From: Aedes albopictus
Taxonomy: Eukaryota > Arthropoda > Insecta > Diptera > Culicidae
Direction of reading: 5' to 3'
Length of the DNA: 64,000 nucleotides
Assembly: GCF_035046485.1 (NCBI RefSeq)
Contig: NC_085136.1
Coordinates: forward strand, 224,506,853-224,570,852
This document shows positions 33,096 to 44,216 of this stretch, piece by piece (within the stretch, counting starts at the first letter, position 1; each line of letters begins with the position of its first letter). The position numbers were made by a program, and so were the translations under genes. The notes under the pieces are model-generated. The model saw only the letters and a list, made by a program, of their open reading frames with translations, was not told where the DNA came from and ran no database searches.

Positions 33096-34231
33096 TGTCC
33101 CAAAAAAATCGATGTTCGAAAAGTCAAGGTGCTCAACCTTTAAATGAAAGATATGTATATTTGAAGCATTTTTGTAGAACATTTCGATTTTCTAAAAAGG
33201 TTCCGCCAGGGCAATTTTTGAAAAAATGACTCTTTTTCATGAAAATTTTCAAAAAAAAATTTTTTTTTCGTAATATTTTTTCTTTTTTTGAATTTTTTAA
33301 AATATTTTTATATTTTTCTATAACCTATAGGCATTCTTTAAGGGTATTAGTTTTTGAAATAATGTGTTGATATTGACGGCAGAACCTTTTTTGTGCTGAT
33401 AAAGGTCTTTTTCAAAGCATTTTTCTTTAAAATTTGCTAAAAAATACATGTACTATTGTTTTTCAACCATGGAAATTTCATCTGATAGTACTATTAATAT
33501 GCGTCATTTCTCTAAAAAAGATTTGAAATATCTTGTCGTGATGACTGGTAGCGACTAATTAAGTTCGAGATTATTTCATGGAATCCCCGACTATATCAAT
33601 ATTACTTTTGTCATTGAACGATTCATCGGCGAAATGTTCAGCGATAATAGAATCCAAGCACAGCACAAAGTGAAAGATTTTTTCTGAAGAATTGGAATGT
33701 GGTTTTCCTTTGCCTTCAGCCATCAATGTTAAGAAGCTACCAATTTTTTTTTTTTGTTAAAAGGTGCTGGAGTAGGCTGGTTTTGCTAATGCTCCCAATC
33801 ATGTAGCCACAAACACGGAATACTGTATTAGTTTCACTTTTGGTCGAGAAAATTTGTTTTGTTATAGTAGATATTTCAACCTATGAGAAATCAAATAGTT
33901 TTTCAGCGCTCGGAGCTGTTTTTGACAAATTTGCGGCTGATTATCGATGCTTTTCATGTGATCTATGAAACCTGACAGGTATTCCCGATCGTCCAAACTG
34001 TACGAAGAATTTTTCACTTCCAACATATACTGCGACAGCGTGATGGTTCTGAGGTTTACATTCGCGGCTTATATGATTTACTCCAGCACTTTTGTTTATT
34101 GAAACAACCACTTTCGGACAACCTTTTCTAATATATTTTTCTATCGGAATCACTCGGATCGACACAGATTCTACAATAGTACTGCTACGCGCGCGAGGTG
34201 GATTTGTACTGACTAGTGTTTATTCGAATTG

Positions 34232-35264
34232 TAGGGTAGGGCGGGGCAAGATGAGCACCCTAAGGATCACGATGAGTTTATTGAAAGTGAACACAATTTT
34301 TCAAGGTACCTCTCAGTAGTTCATTTCTATATCATGTTTTCTACCACCCATAAACATGGCAAGGTTCAAAATTCACAATAAGGATTATTTATTTGACTAA
34401 ACAAAAAAGATGTTTTTGGTCAGTACGAACATGCTGCGGGGCAAGAAGAGCACTACATTAAAAACCCAATATTTTAACTATAAATTGGCCATACAGTGAT
34501 TGATATATCAAATCTTGTTTATAGCTTTGGTATCACGTTCCAAAATTATCAGTTTCTTTTTTGATTATTAAAAAAATGCGGTTCTATAATACTTTATACG
34601 AAATGACCCGAAATACAATGAACAATTATTAAGTGGCTTATTTTTAGAAATTTACGCAACCAAATAGTTACAGAGGATACGGAAACCTATGTTTGGCACT
34701 ATTTAGTGGATTATAATAATTTCAAAATATTTTCTATACTCCCATCAGGGGTGCTTATCTTGCCCCAATATAGAGAAATAACTAAAACTGAATAAATTTG
34801 AATGTTTGTTGTTAAAAAATATTGTCTAATATAATTTAAAATGCTTTGTAGTATGCTAGTAATGTTGGCTGATAACCAGAATTATGGTAAAACTTTGATT
34901 CTGACGTAAAAACCTTATTTTATTTTGATGATTTCGTATAAGAAAATGCCCTAATAGAAAAATATGATACAACGTGCTTCACAACCCTTTCGGGCTATCA
35001 TCTTGATCATACAGGGAATGATACAATCATTCACCCTATCAGCAATGTATAATACATTTTTATTAGGGTGCTAAAAATCCATGCTATTGACTAATTTGAC
35101 GATATTTTTCAATTCGTTCATTATGAAGTTTTTCAGGTTTAGAAACAGGATGAACTTTATTCTAACGGATTATGATGTTGTTTGGACAAAATTCATCATA
35201 AAAGTAGTAAAACGGAGGGGTGCTCATCTTGCCCCGGGTGGCCATCTTGCCCCGTCCTACCCTA
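34232..35264. mobile_element. 1.03-kb MITE with GGGGCAAGATG motif
   Basis: The ends are TAGGGTAGGGCGGGGCAAGA then TG, and the inverted copy ending CGTCCTACCCTA, with one mismatch in 22. GGGGCAAGATGAGCACC also occurs inverted just inside the right end (35219-35235), and GGGGCAAGAAGAGCAC at about 34439. TA at the outermost positions may be the target duplication. No transposase. Confidence 0.75.
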
Positions 35265-35369
35265 GCTACGATCTCGGTGGATATGTGAGGAGAATGTGTG
35301 CCTTTTGCGGTACAGAGAACAATGATAGCGATAATGAGAGTGTTGGTGTGGATCGTAGGTGACAGCTGA

Positions 35370-36350
35370 TTACAGTTAGTTTTGATGCAATAAACACTTT
35401 GTGGCGTGAATCATTTGGAACACCTATTGGTAAAAAAAACAACAACATTACAATGGTTGGCACGCTGCTGAAAAACTGGACATTTCGACAGTGATTCTTC
35501 ATTAGGGCCTAACTGGCATTTTCGATTTCTACATCTTGCTCTAGAAACAAAAAGAATAATGATTTTGTTTGTTTTGATCAAGTTATTAGAGAGAGTCGAC
35601 GAAGAGAAATCGATCAAGTCAGTTAGGTCTTTGTCGATTTATTCCTCCAGCACTATTGAACATCAAAGACTGTCCTGTGCTATCATCACTATTTGCATTC
35701 CACGGAAATACCACGGTAGTGTCGTTCATCCCGAAAAAAGAAAAAAATGTAATATTAATGAGCACGAAACACCACGATGCAAAAGTTGATAGCTTCTCCC
35801 TGAAAAAAAAAAACACAGAAATAATACGATACTTAAACAGTACAAAGGGGGCTATTGACACAGTAGATCGACGAATTGCATACTATTCGATGAAACGAGA
35901 CAACAGGAATTAGATGGTGGTGACAGTGGTCAGCATCTGCAATCTAATTAATTTGACTGTCAATAATGCTTTCATCATCTACAAAGTAGTACATAAAGGA
36001 TGAAACATTGCCATTTAAAAAACGAGTACCTATTTAGGGAGCGGCTGAGTTCCAAACTTGTTTAACCAGATCGCATTAAACCGCGTTCACCAGCAGCTAT
36101 GCAAATTATAGGCAACATGACATCCGACCTAAGCTCGATGAAACCGTTCCGACCATCTCAGCTGTGCGTACGCAAACCTCCTCGAAACTATCATACGAAG
36201 CAGAGAGAAGAGAATTTCGTCGTCAAATCGTTTCCGTGGTACACATATTACAACATTCCCACACAACCAACACTAGCTAACCCATGCACCCAACAGCGTC
36301 CCATACGTCACAACACACAGTACTCTCCCTTTCTTCGACGGTGAAACATC
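35370..36350 (+). pseudogene. piggyBac-type transposase remnant (C-terminal half)
   Basis: Broken plus-strand frames read NNITMVGTLLKNW, FAFHGNTTVVSFIPKKEKNV then ILMSTKHHDA, then YLNSTKGAIDTVDRR. After an in-frame TAG come MVVTVVSICNLINLT and NAFIIYK, then RERLSSKLV and PRSPAAM. This order matches the end of piggyBac-family transposases, where the STKGGVDTVDQ segment supplies a catalytic Asp (retained here in IDTVD). At least three stops or frameshifts kill it. No TTAA-flanked termini were located. The N-terminal half is missing or unrecognisable. Confidence 0.65.
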
Positions 36351-36690
36351 CGAAAAGTGCAAAATTCCGGACGTCGAACAGTGTTAAAAAGTCCCCACTA
36401 ATCAATTTTCCCATTAATTTAGCAAGGGTACAAAATTGTTAAGTAGGTTTTTATTTGTTATATCTCCACATCAAAGCTCTGCAACCAAATTTCAACCTTA
36501 GTGAAGCCATTCTACCAAAATTTCGACATACCTCCGTGCAAACAAGGCACTTCACAAGTGGGTTTCCTTCGAGTAAGTAAAAGTGTTACCGACAATAACG
36601 GCAACAATGGGAACCCAAGTTTGACCTTAAATGTTTTTTGTTTTTGTATTTATATTTGTTAGTTGTTTTGCTTAAAATAAGAATAATAAT

Positions 36691-36853
36691 GGAGCGTCCA
36701 TAAATTGTGTCACACTTTAAGGGGTGAGGGAGTGTTCAGCAAAGTGTGACGACCCTTACAAAACTTTCAGAGGTTCCATACAAAAAGTGTGACATAGTGG
36801 GGAGGGGGATTGAAAATGATCATTTTTGCGTGACGTAATTTATGGACGTTCCC
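36691..36853. mobile_element. ~163-bp MITE with GACGTCCATAAATT-type ends
   Basis: The left end reads GGAGCGTCCATAAATTGTGT then CAC. The right end is the inverted GTGACGTAATTTATGGACGT then TCCC. TAATAAT lies immediately outside both ends. Non-coding. Confidence 0.75.
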
Positions 36854-36869
36854 TAATAATAAACTCGCT

Positions 36870-37050
36870 ATAAAGATAAATGTTAGTATTGTTTAAAAAA
36901 AAAAGTAATTTGGGAACCCCTGCTCCAATATGAAATTAAATTCAAATTTGTTATATATTTCCAATGTATGTCTCCCGAAGGAGTACTAGATGGGGTTTGA
37001 AAAGGGGAACAAAATTTATATGTCTAAACACGAAATCCGGGATGAAGAGA
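36870..37050. other. AT-rich spacer
   Basis: Nothing recognised between the two MITE clusters. Confidence 0.4.
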
Positions 37051-37057
37051 GATGCGC

Positions 37058-38178
37058 GGTGTCAAAATTTCGATTATTATCGAACATTCATATACCTGGG
37101 ATTTTTCTTCGAAAATGATTAGTATTTGGGATATATATTCATAATCGGAAAACTAGAAAATATTTCATCATCGAATTTTTTTCCATACATTTTGTATGGG
37201 ACGTTTTTTGGGCTAAAATAGCAATTATTGATTTTTAGTATGGAAATAGCCAAAAACTCAGCTAACTAAAATCTTCCACGATAGAATATTTTCAAATTTG
37301 GCATTTATACATTATAGCCGAAATTCTAACATCCTATGAAAAAAAATCCTAGGTACCGTGATTTCGGGTGAAATTGATCACTTTTCGCAGTTTTGGGCGC
37401 CTATTTTTTGAATATTCAACGATATGGTTGAACTCAAACTTTTAAAACAAGTACGACCACGGTTTTCATCAGTCGAGGTTGAGACTTTTGTTACAAATCA
37501 TTTTATCACAATAAATGTCATTTGAAATAAAAAATCAAAAATTTCACTTACGTGGTGAGATTGATCAGTCAGTGAAATGCCTTTGTAAGTCTTGAAAACA
37601 TTTTTTCTACCTAAATTAAGTATCCCAGAATGCGAAAAGCTTTGCAAAACTTTTACAACTTTACTAAATTTTGAATTATTTAAGTTTAAAGTTTAATAAT
37701 TCCCAAAAAAACGCCTGAAAGTATGCAATTTCCATACTAAATATATAATTACACTGCTGTACTTCCGAAAAGTATAATTTTATGCATAAATTTGAATATT
37801 CATAGAATTTTTTATGACGAAATCGGATTGAGCGAATGCTTGGCAGCTAGAAACGCTAATTCGAATATTCATTACAAGTGCGATACTGCTACGGTAACAA
37901 AAGTTTGAAAGTGTCTTTGAAGTTTGCCCAACACGCAGTATTGGAAAATATCAGATTTAATACATAAATATGTGACTAATTGGCTACAACACATGTTAAC
38001 TTATCATTCAATAACCCTTGAGCTAGATGATGGCCATTTCCCACATACTGTTTCAAGTTTAGAGCGTTATTTTTGACAATTAAAAATGCCCCTCACATCG
38101 ATCAATTTCACCCCACTGATCAATTTCACCCGTAATCACGGTACATGAAAGTTCGATAATAATCTAAATTTTGACACC
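37058..38178. mobile_element. Inverted-repeat element with a nested MITE
   Basis: GGTGTCAAAATTTCGATTAT (37058 on) is repeated inverted as ATAATCTAAATTTTGACACC ending at 38178; about 34 bp match with a few differences. The nested MITE at 37356-38141 sits against its right arm. No coding capacity. Confidence 0.6.
37356..38141. mobile_element. 786-bp MITE, CCGTGATT ends, GGGTGAAATTGATCA motif
   Basis: The left end CCGTGATTTCGGGTGAAATT then GATCA is inverted at the right end. Inside the right end the motif GATCAATTTCACCC occurs twice in tandem. TA flanks both sides (37354-37355, 38142-38143). Related in design, and in part in sequence, to the MITE at 8280-8678. Confidence 0.75.
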
Positions 38179-38344
38179 GTGAGATGAAAGAAAATGATGA
38201 TCAACGGAGGGGGGGGGGGGGGGAGAGTCTGGAGAGGAGTTTTGAGGAGCAAAACGGGAAGGTGGAATTCGTGGAGTCTGAGCAAGATGTTAGAGTAACT
38301 GGTGCGATGGTGATCTCCAAGACGGACCGCGTGAAGAAGTTTGT

Positions 38345-40150
38345 ACCGTAAAACGGGGTATCTTTGATAATGCGGGTAACTTTGATAGGGCGCCAGGCAT
38401 TGTATAATTTATCTTATAACTATGATTCCTTCAACCAGTTAAGAAAAAGGCAAACGTAAACCCATTCTATACATATGAAAGTTTATCTTGGACGTATTTT
38501 CATTAAAATCTAGTTTTTATACAACTTTTTGGACAAAAAATAAAAATTGTTGATATTTTTGTCATTTATCAACCCCTTCAAACAATCTGCTATACGACTT
38601 CGTTACAACTATTTTTTCAATGAATGGACTCTTATTCTCGATAGATTCATCATAGTAGATTCCAAATCTGGCCTTGAATCTCTTAACGAAGTGTGTTTTT
38701 ACGAAATGGAAGCAATTTTGTAAATTGGGATGTAAATCTTCATTAATTTATAAACGCCTAAAAGTATGCAATGCCCTTGTAATTTCATGCAGAAAAATAT
38801 GTGTTGCTCAAAATTTGTTAATAAAACATTGAAAAACTACCTAAAAAAAGAAAACTAACCATGAATAGCATGTAATCATATGTTGATGTACCGTCAAGCA
38901 TTTATTATTACAAAGATAATGATTTTTGATAGCTAAATTTATTGTGTTTTGCACTCAATACTGCAGAAACTCATTTTTATATGTAGAATTTAGTAAAAAA
39001 TCAATGTTTTGATATAAAAAATCTATCCGATATATTCCACAAGCCTTCTCTAATCATATGTATACTCCTAAGATTTCAATCTGTGATTATTTTTTGAGAT
39101 TTGATGTGTTTTTAGGGCATTATCAAAGTTACCCCAAAATGAAAATCTGATTTCCGGTTACCGTAAAACGGGGTATCTTTGATAATGCGGGTAACTTTGA
39201 TAGTGCGGCAGGCATTGTGTAATTCATCTTATAACTATGATTCCTTCAACCAGTTAAGAAAAAGTTAAACGTAAATCAATTCTATACATATGAAAGTTCA
39301 TCTTAGACGAATTTTCATTAAAATCTAGTTTATATACAACTTTTGGGACAAAAAATAAAAATTGTTGATATTTTTGTCATTTATCAACCCCTTCAAACAA
39401 TCTACTATACGACTTCGTTACAACTATTTTTTCAATGAATGGACTCTTATTCTCGATAGATTCATCATAGTAGATTCCAAATCTGGCCTTGAATCTCTTA
39501 ACGAAGTGTGTTTTTACGAAATGGAAGCAATTTTGTAAATTGGGATATTATTCTCCATACATTGATAAACGCCTAAAAGTATGCAATGCCCTTGTGATAT
39601 CATGTAGATAAATGTGTGTTGTTTAAAATTTGTTAATAAAACATTAAAAAACTACCCAAAAAAAGAAAACTAACCATGAATAGCATGTAATCATATGTTG
39701 ATGTACCATTAAGCATTTATTATTACAAAGGTAATGATTTTTGACAGTTAATGTATTGTGTTTTGCACTCAATACTCCATAAACTCATTTTTATATGTAG
39801 AAATTAGTAAAAAAAATAATGTTTTGCTATGGAAATTGTATCTTATATATTCCACAACCCTTCTCTCATCATGTTAATACTCCTAAGATTTCAATCTGTG
39901 ATTATTTTTTGAGATTTGATGTGTTTTTAGGGCATTATCAAAGTTACCCCAAAATGAAAATCTGATTTTCGATTCTATGAAAAACTGAATGTTCTTCAAA
40001 ATATTTCAGATTATCTAATCTTTTAATTGCAATTGATAACTGATACCCCAGTACTTGTTTTAAAAATATAAAACTCGGGGAAATACTGTTACATGTAAAA
40101 ATATTGAGAAAATTCGATGAAAAACTATCAAAGTTACCCCATTTTACGGT
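38345..40150. mobile_element. TA-flanked MITE with an internal ~815-bp tandem duplication
   Basis: The outer ends are CCGTAAAACGGGGTATCTTT (left) and GTTACCCCATTTTACGG (right), flanked by TA. A second CCGTAAAACGGGGTATCTTT occurs at about 39161. The sequence from it to about 39965 repeats 38346-39150 closely, including the motif GCATTATCAAAGTTACCCC at both right ends. The R1 ORF1 frame reads directly across the TA when the element is ignored. The interior is non-coding. Confidence 0.8.
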
Positions 40151-41465
40151 ACCATTTTCGGAGAAACAAGTGCTCCAGTGTTCGGAGTCCTACAAGACCA
40201 TATTCGCGGGTCAACCATTCAACGCGAAATCATATTCTAATGCTACCCAGTGTGACGTCAACCGGACAAATCTTCCGAAGCGGATCACAACCAAGTGTTG
40301 GACCACCCTACTCCGGTCCGGAGAGCCTCACCCTACGATCACGTCGCACATCTCCATCTGGGGCAGCAGGGACGGATGTCCTGGGGCCTGAAAAAATTCT
40401 AAAAATATTAACATAGGTGGAAGTAGTGGTGCGATCAACCCCTTCGCAAGTAGCGGGTTGATGAGGTCTGCGACAAGGAGAAGTGAGGAGTCAGGTGCTG
40501 GAAGCTGCTTACGTAGCTCAAGTGTGGGAACTCCTGTCCACTCCACGGCAAGCCAGCCGGTGGAGGTCATGGACGGAGCGTGGTTGCTGAGGGCCATCAG
40601 CCAAGAAGTAGGAAAAGAACGGCCCGCATTAGAGGTTGCTGAGCACCAGCTTGGCAAAATCATCGACTTTGCGACAACTAAGTCGAATATAAGCAAGGAC
40701 CTGAAAACGGCCTTGCTTAGACTTGCTTAGCCAGGGTTCCCGGAAAGCTGGGAAGGGTGGGCCTGAAAAGGCTGGCCCGTCCCGGAACGATGGGAACAAG
40801 GGGTTGCGACCATTGGTGGGCCCTCAGCAGCCACAGAGCAGGGCGATCCAAGGAGAGGACCCTCCTTGGACAAAGGTAGAGCGGAAGAGGAAGAAGTAGG
40901 TGAATCCACAGGTAGAAGTGCAGGACGCCAAGCCAAGGCGTAGGAGGGCAGGTGCCAGGCGCGAGAAAGGTGACGCTATCGTCATCAAGACGGAACAGTC
41001 TATGTACTCGGACGTCTTGAAGACGATGCAAAGCGACGCCAAGCTGGAGGGTCTTGGAGCCGACGTGCGCAGTATTAGACGTACTCGTACGGGCGAGATG
41101 ATCCTGGAGCTGAAGCGCCAGAAGGAACACAAGGGCGCCGCCTACAAGAGGCTGGCAGAAGAGGTCCTTGGTGAGGGTGTGCAGGTGAGGGCTCTGACAA
41201 ATGAGGCGACTCTGAAGGTCAAAGACATTGACGAGATCACCGAAGTGGAAGAGCTCGTCAGGCACTGCGGCAACAGTGCGATGTGCAGGTGGCCGCCGCA
41301 GCCGTTAAGCTACGGAGAGGGCCAGCAGGGACACAGATAGCTCTGGTTCAGCTACCTGTGGCGGATGTTAAAAAGTCCGTTAAAGTAGGGAGTATAAAGG
41401 TGGGCTGGTGTGCATGTCACCTGACATTCCACGAGCCACCAGAGGTTTGCTTCAGGTGTCTGGAA
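40151..41465 (+). pseudogene. R1 ORF1 (gag-like) fragments
   Basis: Frames in order carry PFSEKQVLQCSESYKTIFAG, then EVMDGAWLLRAISQEVGKE, RPALEVAEHQLGKIIDFATT and SNISKDLKTALLRLA. These are followed by TEQSMYSDVLKTMQSDAKL and RSIRRTRTGEMILELKRQ, and finally FHEPPEVCFRCLE at the first zinc knuckle. Stops and frameshifts separate them. The knuckle is split by the hAT-like element at 41466, and the second knuckle (KLCTRCGAEGHKA) lies at about 44090. R1 ORF1 proteins bind element RNA in ribonucleoprotein particles. Confidence 0.75.
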
Positions 41466-42070
41466 GGTTGTATATCATTTCACCGAAAACCATTTCGCGG
41501 AATTTTTTTTCGCGGTGTAACATTTCGCGGAATGAACCATTTCGCCGAATACGATTTCGCGGAATGACTTTTCGCGGAATGTACTGTTTCGCGGAATTTA
41601 ATATTTTGCATATAATTATTTTCTCTGCTAAACTTTACTCGCCCCTACACCGATTCATACGCAATCATAATCACCATAGCTCTGTGATTATTGTTGTAAA
41701 TATGATACTTTTCTGGAAAAAATATTTGCCTTCTTTAAGCTAAGCTGTTCTTAAGAATTCTGAATGTCAGGCCAAAGGACACTAGGCCGACTGTCATTAG
41801 ATCAAAATAAGTGGAAATAAGAGCGAATGGACATTAGGCGTAATGACCAACAAGCCATCGTTGTCACATAAATAGATTGAACTTTCAAGCGTTTATCTAG
41901 CAACATCAGAGTTTTTTTCCTTCTTTAAAACATGACTATTCTATCCACGTTGTTGTTTGGCGAACGAATTGCTAAATGTTTCATCATATACCTTCTTTTT
42001 ATCAAAGGTGTCAGGCCATTCGGCTGAAGGTCATTAGGCCGAATGATCATTAAGCCGAATGGTCATTGGG

Positions 42071-42215
42071 TCTTCTTCTTGCCGTTACGTCCGCACTGAG
42101 GCAAAGCCTGCTTCTCAGCTGTTCTATGAACACTTCCACAGTTATTAACTGAGAGCTTCTTCTGCAAATGACCATTCTGCATGTGTGTATCGTGTGGCAG
42201 GCACGAAGATACTTT
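42071..42215 (-). mobile_element. Feilai-like SINE fragment inside the hAT-like element
   Basis: The plus strand shows TTCTTCTTGCCGTTACGTCC, GCAAAGCCTGCTTCTCAGC, TTCTATGAACACTTCCACAG and TTATTAACTGAGAGC, the reverse of the SINE tail. The tRNA-like head is missing. Confidence 0.65.
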
Positions 42216-42924
42216 ATTGCTGCTGAATCTACTGCTATTTTACCCATCAATTTTTCCTTCTTTTAAATATAGGCTGTTCTTTCTAGTATCATTGCTAAAA
42301 TGGTTTTTGGCGCTGAAACTGCTGATATTCAATTCATAAATGAGTGTAGAATTAGCATTCAAGTTAAAATACACATTAATAAAAACAAAAAAAAAATCAT
42401 GAATTTTACCATCTTTAAAACATAGACTATTCTTTCTAGTTTCATTGTTAAACTAGTTTTTGGCAAAAAATGTTGGAAGAGGTAAAAACAACGGCTAACT
42501 TTCAATTCGTCCTGTCAAAGGCTGTTCAAGTATTGTGCAGTTTTCGGCGAACAAATTGATAACTTCATAGAATATTTTACCTTCTTTCGATAATAGGCTG
42601 TTCTTTCAAGTTACATTGTTGAACTTTTTGGCTGGCAATCATACGTCTAACTTCATCTGAGTGAGTTTTTTAGAAGCTAGGCTAGGCTTGATCCTACTGT
42701 CGTTACCCTTCTTTAAACCAGGAGCTGTTCTTTCGAGTTGTATTGTTATTTTATTTACTGGCGGTCTCACTGCTAACTCCGTATGAGATTTGTTATTCTT
42801 CTTTAAATAGGCTGTCATTTCACATAACTTGCTGGTGAGCAAACTGATATCTATATCTGAGATTCTTCCTTCTTTTTAAGAATAGATTGTTTATTTATAA
42901 GCTGCAGTACTACAGTGTTGTTTA

Positions 42925-42985
42925 GTGAGCCAAGGGCTGAAAGTCTCTTTAATAAAGACAAATCTATCAATCAATCAATTGTTTG
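42925..42985 (+). mobile_element. Short LINE 3' tail with TCAA repeats
   Basis: GCCAAGGGCTGAAAGTCTCT then TTAATAAAGACAAAT is followed by (CTATCAATCAATCAAT). The same tail ends the RNase H LINE at 60308-60356. This is a very short 5'-truncated insertion of that family. Confidence 0.65.
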
Positions 42986-43310
42986 GTGACCCAGTACCTA
43001 ACTAATTCTTCTAAGGTTTTTTTTTCTTATAACTATAAGCAGATCTTTCAAGGCCTATTATCCATTTGGTCTAACACCCCAATGATTATTGGATCTTATG
43101 TCCATTCAGTCTAATGTCCTCCGGCCTAATGAACCAGCATCATAATTCTGGATCTGAACCTGCTACTCAGCCTCCACACTTTCACCCTTATTGATTGAAC
43201 TTTTTTTTGGTATAAGAACTTCTAAATTTATATTATCAGAGAATTTCCCTCCTTTAATAAATAGGCTGTTCTTTCAAAGTTTACTGTAACAAAAATTGAA
43301 ATATTGATAT

Positions 43311-43798
43311 CACAGATAAGCAGACGTTAGACTCTAATAATCCCAATTTAACTGCCAATTTGAAACTTTGATAGTTGGCTAACTGACCACTCGTGACACT
43401 CATATCAGTTTTGTTTGGGTTAGACGTTCACACCCTACCGCAACCTAGTTCATGGTTGGCCAAACTCAGTACAGGAAACATTCGGTCGGTGCAAACGGTT
43501 TATCTGCAATGCTTTTTAACTGCAAGTCTGGTAAGTGCAACAAATTTGCAGTTATCGCTCCGCTATCCATCGAAACGGTGCGTCAAGTTAGCCCAAATGA
43601 ACGGTCAAATGAATTTTGCGTTCATTTAACGTCAATTGATGGGTTGTTGATGCCTGTCTGACGTTGCAGTTATCGAATTTTGTTCGCTAAGTGAAACGTA
43701 AACATGTTGCAGTTATCGAACGTCTACTGTAGTTTCAGTATTGAGCGGTTATGTGTCCGCGCCACGAAAGTGTTGAAAGTGTAACGTTTGTGTCTGTG
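43311..43798. mobile_element. MITE with CACAGAnAAnCAGACG ends, itself split
   Basis: The ends CACAGATAAGCAGACGTT and inverted CGTTTGTGTCTGTG are followed and preceded by TTGAT-like flanks. Internally it shares GATAGTTGGC and GGCCAAACT words with the intact copy at 49149-49405. A second MITE (43472-43729) is inserted in its middle. Confidence 0.65.
43472..43729. mobile_element. 258-bp TA-flanked MITE with TCGAACGTCTACTG end
   Basis: TA lies at both borders. The right end, inverted, reads CAGTAGACGTTCGATAACTG, and the interior carries CTGCAATGCTTTTTAACTGC and GCAGTTATCG. It matches the copy at 52798-53028. Confidence 0.65.
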
Positions 43799-44216
43799 TT
43801 GATGGGAAACATTTCATTTTACACTTGTTGATTAGTATTTCCAATATTATCATGATGTTGTATCTCGATCAGTTAAAATTTTCTCTCTTATTAACGATTT
43901 TCCGCGAAACGGTACATTCTGCCAAATGGTTTTCGGCGAAACGGTGCATTCCGCGAAATGGTACATTCCGCGAAATGTCATTCCGCGAAATGTTACACCG
44001 CGACAAGGAATTCCGCGAAATGGTTTTCGGCGAAATGTTATACAATCGTCTGGAACCAGGACACAAGTCGTGAGACTGTAAAGGCCCCGACAGGCGCAAA
44101 CTGTGTACGCGATGCGGCGCTGAAGGTCATAAGGCCCAAACCTCGAAAAACAGACATCCGATGGGTGGTCCAGGGTGCCCGGCCTTTAAGAAAGCCGCAG
44201 TGAACAACAAATCACA

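Larger units (their letters stand above)
31926..34230. other. Upstream region of the found exons, TE scraps only
   Basis: I looked on the minus strand for a signal-peptide exon with a donor of matching phase and found none I could defend. The stretch holds a LINE endonuclease scrap (32265-32380), a SINE tail (33001-33095) and AT-rich filler with T-rich runs near 33240-33300. Confidence 0.5.
41466..44047. mobile_element. 2.58-kb hAT-like element in R1 ORF1
   Basis: A perfect 8-bp duplication GTCTGGAA (41458-41465, 44048-44055) fits hAT elements and their nTnnnnAn preference. The ends GGTTGTATATCATTTC and GATTGTATAACATTTC (inverted) share about 37 bp, including CCGAAAACCATTTCGCGGAA. Many copies of TTTCGCGGAATG occur near both ends in opposite orientation. 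The middle has a loose ~130-150 bp repeat marked by AATAGGCTGTTCTTTC (42277 to 43262). No transposase, so non-autonomous. Confidence 0.78.

Noticed and set aside
36099..36344. Upstream exon or signal peptide of the protease
   Set aside because: It is on the plus strand, has no hydrophobic leader, and joins the piggyBac-like remnant instead.
40328..41265. Minus-strand frames opposite R1 ORF1
   Set aside because: Shadows of the GC-rich R1 gag-like coding strand.
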